Part shown: one piece after another, positions 7,884 through 11,629 of the stretch
Numbering within the stretch: the first letter of the stretch is position 1
Layout: every line of letters starts with the position of its first letter
Assembly (NCBI GenBank): GCA_945901195.1
Contig: CAMDKB010000104.1
Coordinates: 1-11,629 of the forward strand
Source: Rhizobium sp. Q54
Lineage (GTDB): Bacteria > Pseudomonadota > Alphaproteobacteria > Rhizobiales > Beijerinckiaceae
Direction of reading: 5' to 3'
Length of the DNA stretch: 11,629 nucleotides
Translations under genes and position numbers: made by a program
The notes under the pieces: generated by a model
Databases searched by the model: none
Told to the model about the DNA's origin: nothing
What the model saw: only the letters and a program-made list of their open reading frames with translations

Positions 7884-9665
7884 TCATCTTTGAGGCGTTT
7901 GGGGAATATCCTGCGGGGCGGAGGCAAGAAGTATAGCTTCAGCGCTCACCAGATTGCGTGGCCCGGTTTGCTGTGCGTCATGGGCCAGCGCCGGCCGACG
8001 GCTGAGCTTGGCCAGCAGTATCACGGGTATGAGGCCGACCATAACAATGCAGAGCGCCGCTATTGCGCCGTCCTCATATGTCCCGCGCGCAGCTTCGCCA
8101 TACAAATGCGTTGCCAAGGTTTCAAAATTGAGGGGCCTCAGCAGCAGGGTTGCGGGCAATTCTTTCATGCAATCCACAAAAATCAGGAGCGCAGCAGCGC
8201 CCAGCGCGGGCCGGATCAGCGGAAGATGCACGCGGCGCATCACACCGCCAGCCGTCTCCCCAAGTGTACGGGCGGCATGATCCAGAGACGGCGAGAGCTT
8301 CATCATTCCCGATTCTACACCACCAGCGGAGATGGCCAGAAAGCGCGCAACATAGACATAGATCAATATCGCGCCGGTCCCGGTGAGCAAAAGGCCAGAG
8401 GAATAACCAAAAGCGTATTGCAAAAAATCAGCGACGGCGTTGTCGAGCGCCGCGAGGGGTGCGAGCACGCCAATGGCAAGCACGGTGCCCGGCAAAGCAT
8501 ACCCGAGTGAGGCAATGCGCAGGCAGGCGCCAGCGAACGGGGCACGGGAAAGACGGGCCGCGTAGGCCACGACAAGACCAAGTGCGACCGCAACGGCAGT
8601 CGCAACCGCCGCCATCGACATCGTATTAAAAATTTCGCGCCCGATTTGGGGAGAAATTCCGGCAAAGCCGATGCGCCGCACAGCCTGGTCAACCAGATAA
8701 AGAGCGGGCAGAACAAAACCAAAAAACACAGGAACACTCGCCAGCGCAATAGCTATACAGGCGCGCCAGCCGTTGAGCTTTTGAGGTGAAGCACGCCGCG
8801 TCCGCTGCGCCATGGAGACATAGCGTTGGTTGCGCCGCGCCCAGCGCTCGACAAGGATCAGTGACACAACTATCAACAACATGAACAAGGCGATTTGCGC
8901 AGCACCTGGCAAATTTGAGCGGCTGATCCAGGTGGCGTAAATTGAAACCGACATCGTTTGCACGCCAAGAAATTCCGAAGCGCCGATATCGTTCAAGGCT
9001 TCGAGCAACGCGAGGGCGGTTCCGGCCGCGATAGCTGGCCGCGCCAAGGGCAATGCGACCTGGAAAAAGACGCGGCGGCGACCCGCCCCCAAAGTGCGGG
9101 CAGCTTCAAGAATGGAACCAGCCTGCATGAGAAACATCGCACGGGTGGAAATATAGACATAGGGATAAAGCACAATGCCCAGCAGAAAAATGCAGCCCGC
9201 CATGGAACGGACTTCAGGGAACCAGAGATCGCGCGGATTGGTCAGCCCAAGCAAGTTGCGCAAGGCGGTCTGCACCGGACCAACAGGATGCAGCAGATCA
9301 AGATACGCAAAGGCGATGATGTAGGTTGGCACAGCCAGAGGCAATAGCAGCGCCCATTCAAATATGCGCCGACCGGGAAACTCATAGGCAGTGAGCAACC
9401 ACGCCATGCCTGTGCCAATAGTCATCACAAGTATGCCAACACCCGTCAGGAGGATGAACGTGTCAGCAAGCGTTTGCGGAAATACATACGCCAAAAGATG
9501 AGGCCAGAGGTCGCCTGAACCACGCAGTGCGATGATGATCAACCCGATCACCGGCGCGGCGACGAGCGCTGCGATCACGCCAGAGCCTGCAAGCCATGGC
9601 CGGGCGCCGCTGCCGGAACCCGCCATTGCCGCAGAAATTGAATCTGGTGCCGTTGCCTCACTCAT
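7884..9665 (-). CDS. fbpB: Ferric iron ABC transporter permease FbpB (fused two-domain)
   Basis: This inner-membrane channel of the Fe(III) importer has 593 residues and about 12 membrane segments. It is a tandem fusion of two BPD_transp_1 permease domains. The two ATPase-docking (EAA) loops are EAARTLGAGRRRVFFQVALP (187-206) and DHAARTLGETAGGVMRRVHL (462-481), one per half. The fusion is normal for FbpB/SfuB/HitB-type permeases, so a single gene serves in place of two permeases. The last 40 or so residues are hydrophilic and not recognisable. The ATG at 9665 has no convincing Shine-Dalgarno sequence; an alternative at Met14 (9626) has none either. The 48-bp spacer after fbpA contains two copies of GAAAGACTT, 29 bp apart, of unknown meaning. 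Operon position between fbpA and fbpC supports the role. Confidence 0.94.
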   Translation of the reverse strand: MSEATAPDSISAAMAGSGSGARPWLAGSGVIAALVAAPVIGLIIIALRGSGDLWPHLLAYVFPQTLADTFILLTGVGILVMTIGTGMAWLLTAYEFPGRRIFEWALLLPLAVPTYIIAFAYLDLLHPVGPVQTALRNLLGLTNPRDLWFPEVRSMAGCIFLLGIVLYPYVYISTRAMFLMQAGSILEAARTLGAGRRRVFFQVALPLARPAIAAGTALALLEALNDIGASEFLGVQTMSVSIYATWISRSNLPGAAQIALFMLLIVVSLILVERWARRNQRYVSMAQRTRRASPQKLNGWRACIAIALASVPVFFGFVLPALYLVDQAVRRIGFAGISPQIGREIFNTMSMAAVATAVAVALGLVVAYAARLSRAPFAGACLRIASLGYALPGTVLAIGVLAPLAALDNAVADFLQYAFGYSSGLLLTGTGAILIYVYVARFLAISAGGVESGMMKLSPSLDHAARTLGETAGGVMRRVHLPLIRPALGAAALLIFVDCMKELPATLLLRPLNFETLATHLYGEAARGTYEDGAIAALCIVMVGLIPVILLAKLSRRPALAHDAQQTGPRNLVSAEAILLASAPQDIPQTPQR

Positions 9666-9713
9666 GGGAGAAAGACTTACGGGAGAACGGCGCAGATTGA
9701 AAGACTTTCGCAG

Positions 9714-10760
9714 CTATTTGTTGAAGCCCACCTTGTCGACCAGTTCACTTGCCAGCTTCAGATGCGCGACGCCCGCGATAACTGGCCGTGGGTCAATTTT
9801 CAATGCGCCCAGCGCTGCGATGATTGGATCTATTTTTGTGCCTGCCTTCACCGGATATTCGAAATCGCCGCTGGCATACAGCGCCTGGGCTTCATCAGAC
9901 ACAAGATATTCCAGTAGTTTTACAGCTTCGGCCCGATGGGGAGCGCTGGCGGCAATTGCAACGCCAGATACATTGACGTGCGTGCCGCCATTTTTGAACG
10001 TGGGCATTACAACATCAATGCCATCGCCCCATTTCTTTTGTTCAGGTCCACCCGCACCAGAGCGCATCAAGCCAATGTAATAGGAATTGGCGACGCCAAT
10101 ATCGCAGATACCACCCACGATATCCCGCGCGACATCGCGATCACCACCGCCCGGCGTGCGCGCAAGATTGGCTTTCAGCCCGCGCAGCCATTGTTCCGCT
10201 GCTGCAACATCATAATGTGCAATATATGATGAGATCAGCGCCGTATTATAGGGATGCTGCCCCGAGCGGATGCAAAGTTTGGCCTTCCATTTGGGATCCG
10301 CTAATTCCTCGTAGGTAATTGTTTTCAAGTTTAATGACTTTGCAGCATACACCAGGCGTGCCCGCAGGGAAAGCGCATACCAATGGCCATTTTCATCGCG
10401 GAGGTTCGCAGGTATGGCGGCGTTCAAGACAGGCGAGTCCAGTTTCTGCGTCACGCCTTGCTGCACCAGTTCCAGCAAATTGCCGATATCGACTGTCATC
10501 AAAACATCGGCAGGAGAGCGAGAGCCTTCTGCGCGCACACGTTCAGCCAATCCGTCCTTCACGAAAACTGTATTAACCTTGATCCCCGACTGTTTGGAAA
10601 ATACTTCCAGCAAGGGTTTGATAAGACCGGGCTCCCGGGTTGTATAAAGGTTGACTTCGTTTTGAGCGAAAGCAGATCCCGGCCCCAAAGTAACCATAGT
10701 GGCCGCAGCGAGCAGCACCGTAGCCGAGTAGCGGAACAATTGGAGCTTTGGGATATTCAT
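9714..10760 (-). CDS. fbpA: Periplasmic ferric iron-binding protein FbpA
   Basis: This Fe(III)-binding transferrin-like periplasmic protein has 348 residues. A signal peptide runs to AFA (30-32), with cleavage before QNEVNLYTTREP. The paired tyrosines in NSYYIG (Tyr227-Tyr228) match the dityrosine iron ligands of the FbpA family. HVNVSGVAIA (261-270) and ALYASGDFEYPV (293-304) are also family-typical. It is the first gene of the fbpA-fbpB-fbpC operon. The ATG at 10760 is preceded by GAGGAAATATA, a good ribosome binding site. It is the best evidence that the operon carries iron rather than thiamine, polyamine or phosphonate. An ICE-like element over its promoter also points to iron control. 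Whether the physiological ligand is bare Fe(III) or a chelate cannot be read from sequence. Confidence 0.94.
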   Translation of the reverse strand: MNIPKLQLFRYSATVLLAAATMVTLGPGSAFAQNEVNLYTTREPGLIKPLLEVFSKQSGIKVNTVFVKDGLAERVRAEGSRSPADVLMTVDIGNLLELVQQGVTQKLDSPVLNAAIPANLRDENGHWYALSLRARLVYAAKSLNLKTITYEELADPKWKAKLCIRSGQHPYNTALISSYIAHYDVAAAEQWLRGLKANLARTPGGGDRDVARDIVGGICDIGVANSYYIGLMRSGAGGPEQKKWGDGIDVVMPTFKNGGTHVNVSGVAIAASAPHRAEAVKLLEYLVSDEAQALYASGDFEYPVKAGTKIDPIIAALGALKIDPRPVIAGVAHLKLASELVDKVGFNK

Positions 10761-10838
10761 TATATTTCCTCGACGATGTGGCCGGTGTGTTCCCCCACAT
10801 AGTGCAAATTTTCCGAATAGAACAGGACAAAACAGTAG

Positions 10839-10855
10839 ATTATAATTCTTCTAAA
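10839..10855 (-). promoter_or_regulatory. fbpA promoter -10 with overlapping ICE-like (Irr) box
   Basis: On the minus strand the 17 bases read TTTAGAA-GAA-TTATAAT. The iron control element bound by Irr in Rhizobiales is TTTAGAA-N3-TTCTAAA, so the left half matches 7/7 and the right half 5/7. The same bases include a perfect TATAAT (10844-10839) about 80 bases before the fbpA ATG, leaving a leader of about 70 bases. No good -35 hexamer is seen at 16-19 bp spacing. A regulator sitting on the -10 would be expected to repress. The match is visible directly; the regulator is inferred. Confidence 0.5.
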
Positions 10856-10861
10856 TATAAA

Positions 10862-10966
10862 CTAGCGAAGATAAAAGTGCGACAAAGTCGGTACGGCTGT
10901 CGATCGCGAATTAACTTCGCCGGATAGGAGCGGATTGACTTTCACAACTTCAACGAAATCGAACAT
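10862..10966 (-). CDS. Possible 34-residue small protein or leader peptide upstream of fbpA
   Basis: On the minus strand an ATG at 10966 opens a 34-codon frame (begins MFDFVEVVKVNPLL, ends SHFYLR). It is preceded by AAAAGGAGG, a near-ideal ribosome binding site 9 bases upstream. It stops 6 bases before the ICE-like box and about 100 bases before fbpA. I do not recognise the peptide, and it has no signal peptide or membrane segment. No promoter for it is evident. It could be a real small gene, a remnant, or chance; the strong ribosome binding site is the only positive evidence. Confidence 0.2.
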   Translation of the reverse strand: MFDFVEVVKVNPLLSGEVNSRSTAVPTLSHFYLR

Positions 10967-11236
10967 CTGATTGAACCTCCTTTTCGGAGGGAGAGTATTG
11001 ACCGTCGGCAGTTCGCCTGTCTCTCCACACGATCAATGGCAACGAACGACACTGCCGTGCAAGGCTGGGGTTCCGAGCGAAACAGAACCGACGAGTGATT
11101 CAATGTCGAAACAATTCGATCACACACTTCGTCTTGAAGTTAAGACACTTCAGACACATCGCAACAAACGACACACAAAACACCCAGAGCATTCTTGGAT
11201 ATGCTTACTCAGCAGCCGGTAATTAAGACGACAATT
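10967..11236. other. Gene-poor spacer between fbpA leader and the receptor fragment
   Basis: I see no recognisable gene here. Short frames on both strands lack family motifs and good starts. A 5-bp hairpin, CCTCC-TTTTC-GGAGG (10976-10990), contains the ribosome binding site of the possible small minus-strand frame. The stretch ends where receptor homology begins abruptly at about 11237, so it may include a recombination junction. No transposase or clear terminal inverted repeats were found. Confidence 0.4.
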
Positions 11237-11629
11237 TGGTACGGTTTCAATCCAACAATGACATGCGCGCCGAGCGATCGCACACGCATCAAGCTAAGCT
11301 ATGAATATTTCCACGATGACCGCACCGCAGATCGAGGCATACCCTCGCAATTCGGTCGTCCTTATGTCACAAACCCTTCGACATTCTTCGGTAATCCCGC
11401 GCTCAATCGCGTCAACGCGGACGCGCATATTGCCACCTTTGTGCTGGAGCATGAGTTCGATTTGGGGCTGAAACTTAAAAATCAGGCGCGCTACGCCCAT
11501 TACGAAAAGTTCTACCAGAACATCTTCCCCGGCGGTCCGGTCAATGCGGCAGGTACGGCTGTCAGCCTGTCAGCCTGTCAGCCTGTCAGCTTATAATAAC
11601 CAGAACAATCGCGAAAACTTTTTCAACCA
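11195..11629 (+). pseudogene. TonB-dependent siderophore receptor, internal fragment with frameshift
   Basis: The translated sequence from about 11237 resembles the region after the plug and into the early beta-barrel of TonB-dependent siderophore receptors. It reads YGFNPTMTCAPSDRTRIKLS, then EYFHDDRTADRGIPSQFGRP, followed by TFFGNPALN, LEHEFDLGLKLKNQARYA and FYQNIFPGGPVNAAGT. The signal peptide, TonB box and plug (normally 200 or more residues) are missing. The first 14 or so residues after the ATG at 11195 do not look like receptor. An 8-bp tandem repeat at 11561-11590 shifts the frame and gives a stop at 11594-11596. In the next frame the receptor sequence resumes as AYNNQNNRENFFNQ to the window end. 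Whole receptors are about 700 residues, and the gene runs off the right edge. An intact one would import a ferric siderophore through the outer membrane, which fits beside fbpABC. As it stands it should not make a working protein. Confidence 0.75.
11561..11590. repeat. Tandem 8-bp repeat (GTCAGCCT), 3 full copies plus 6 bases
   Basis: Three exact copies of GTCAGCCT (11561-11568, 11569-11576, 11577-11584) are followed by GTCAGC. The unit is not a multiple of three, so copy number sets the reading frame of the receptor fragment. With one or four full copies the coding would run straight on into AYNNQNNRENFFNQ; with the three present it meets a TAA. Confidence 0.9.

Noticed and set aside
10862..10966. 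Loose likeness of the small frame to HemP (an LL-G stretch followed by YLR)
   Set aside because: The HemP core (I-x-H and the LRLT-x-GKLILTK tail) is absent and the frame stops directly after YLR.
10971..10990. ACCTCCTTTT resembling the 16S rRNA 3' end
   Set aside because: The flanking bases do not match 16S rRNA; it is better read as a Shine-Dalgarno sequence on the minus strand.
11561..11590. Tandem repeat as a CRISPR-like array
   Set aside because: The units are 8 bp with no spacers; it is a simple coding-sequence microsatellite.

Overview
The window reads as an alphaproteobacterial chromosome segment, most likely Rhizobiales (Hyphomicrobiales). That is an inference from an HWE-type histidine kinase, a TctC/Bug-type binding protein, a Fbp-type iron transporter whose promoter carries an Irr/ICE-like box, and moderately GC-rich codon use. 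Almost all of it is transport. There are two complete ABC transporter operons and one orphan periplasmic binding protein, all on the minus strand. A broken gene fragment lies at each end on the plus strand.

Layout: (1) 1-495 (+) holds the ATP-binding end of an HWE-family sensor kinase, without its dimerization/phosphoacceptor part inside the window. (2) 692-5281 (-) is a complete branched-chain amino acid (HAAT-type) ABC transporter, transcribed livM-livG-livF-binding protein-livH. The first three genes overlap by 4 bp (ATGA). A plausible promoter lies about 50 bp before livM. (3) 5542-6504 (-) encodes a Bug/TctC-family periplasmic binding protein with no TctA/TctB membrane partners in view. 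(4) 6721-10760 (-) is a ferric-iron ABC transporter, transcribed fbpA-fbpB-fbpC, with a fused 12-helix permease. Its promoter region has a perfect TATAAT -10 element overlapped by a 12/14 match to the iron control element bound by Irr. (5) 11195-11629 (+) is an internal fragment of a TonB-dependent siderophore receptor. It lacks signal peptide and plug, and its frame is shifted by a tandem 8-bp repeat.

How the genes work together: in the iron part, FbpA would bind Fe(III) in the periplasm, FbpB would pass it through the inner membrane, and FbpC would hydrolyse ATP. The neighbouring receptor fragment suggests the locus once also carried, or still carries in altered form, an outer-membrane ferric-siderophore step. 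In the Liv part, the binding protein delivers an amino acid or related small organic ligand to LivHM, driven by LivGF. The exact substrates cannot be read from sequence alone.

I see no CRISPR array, RNA gene, complete insertion sequence or new defence system. The most notable signals are the 8-bp repeat frameshift in the receptor and the ICE-like box on the fbpA promoter.
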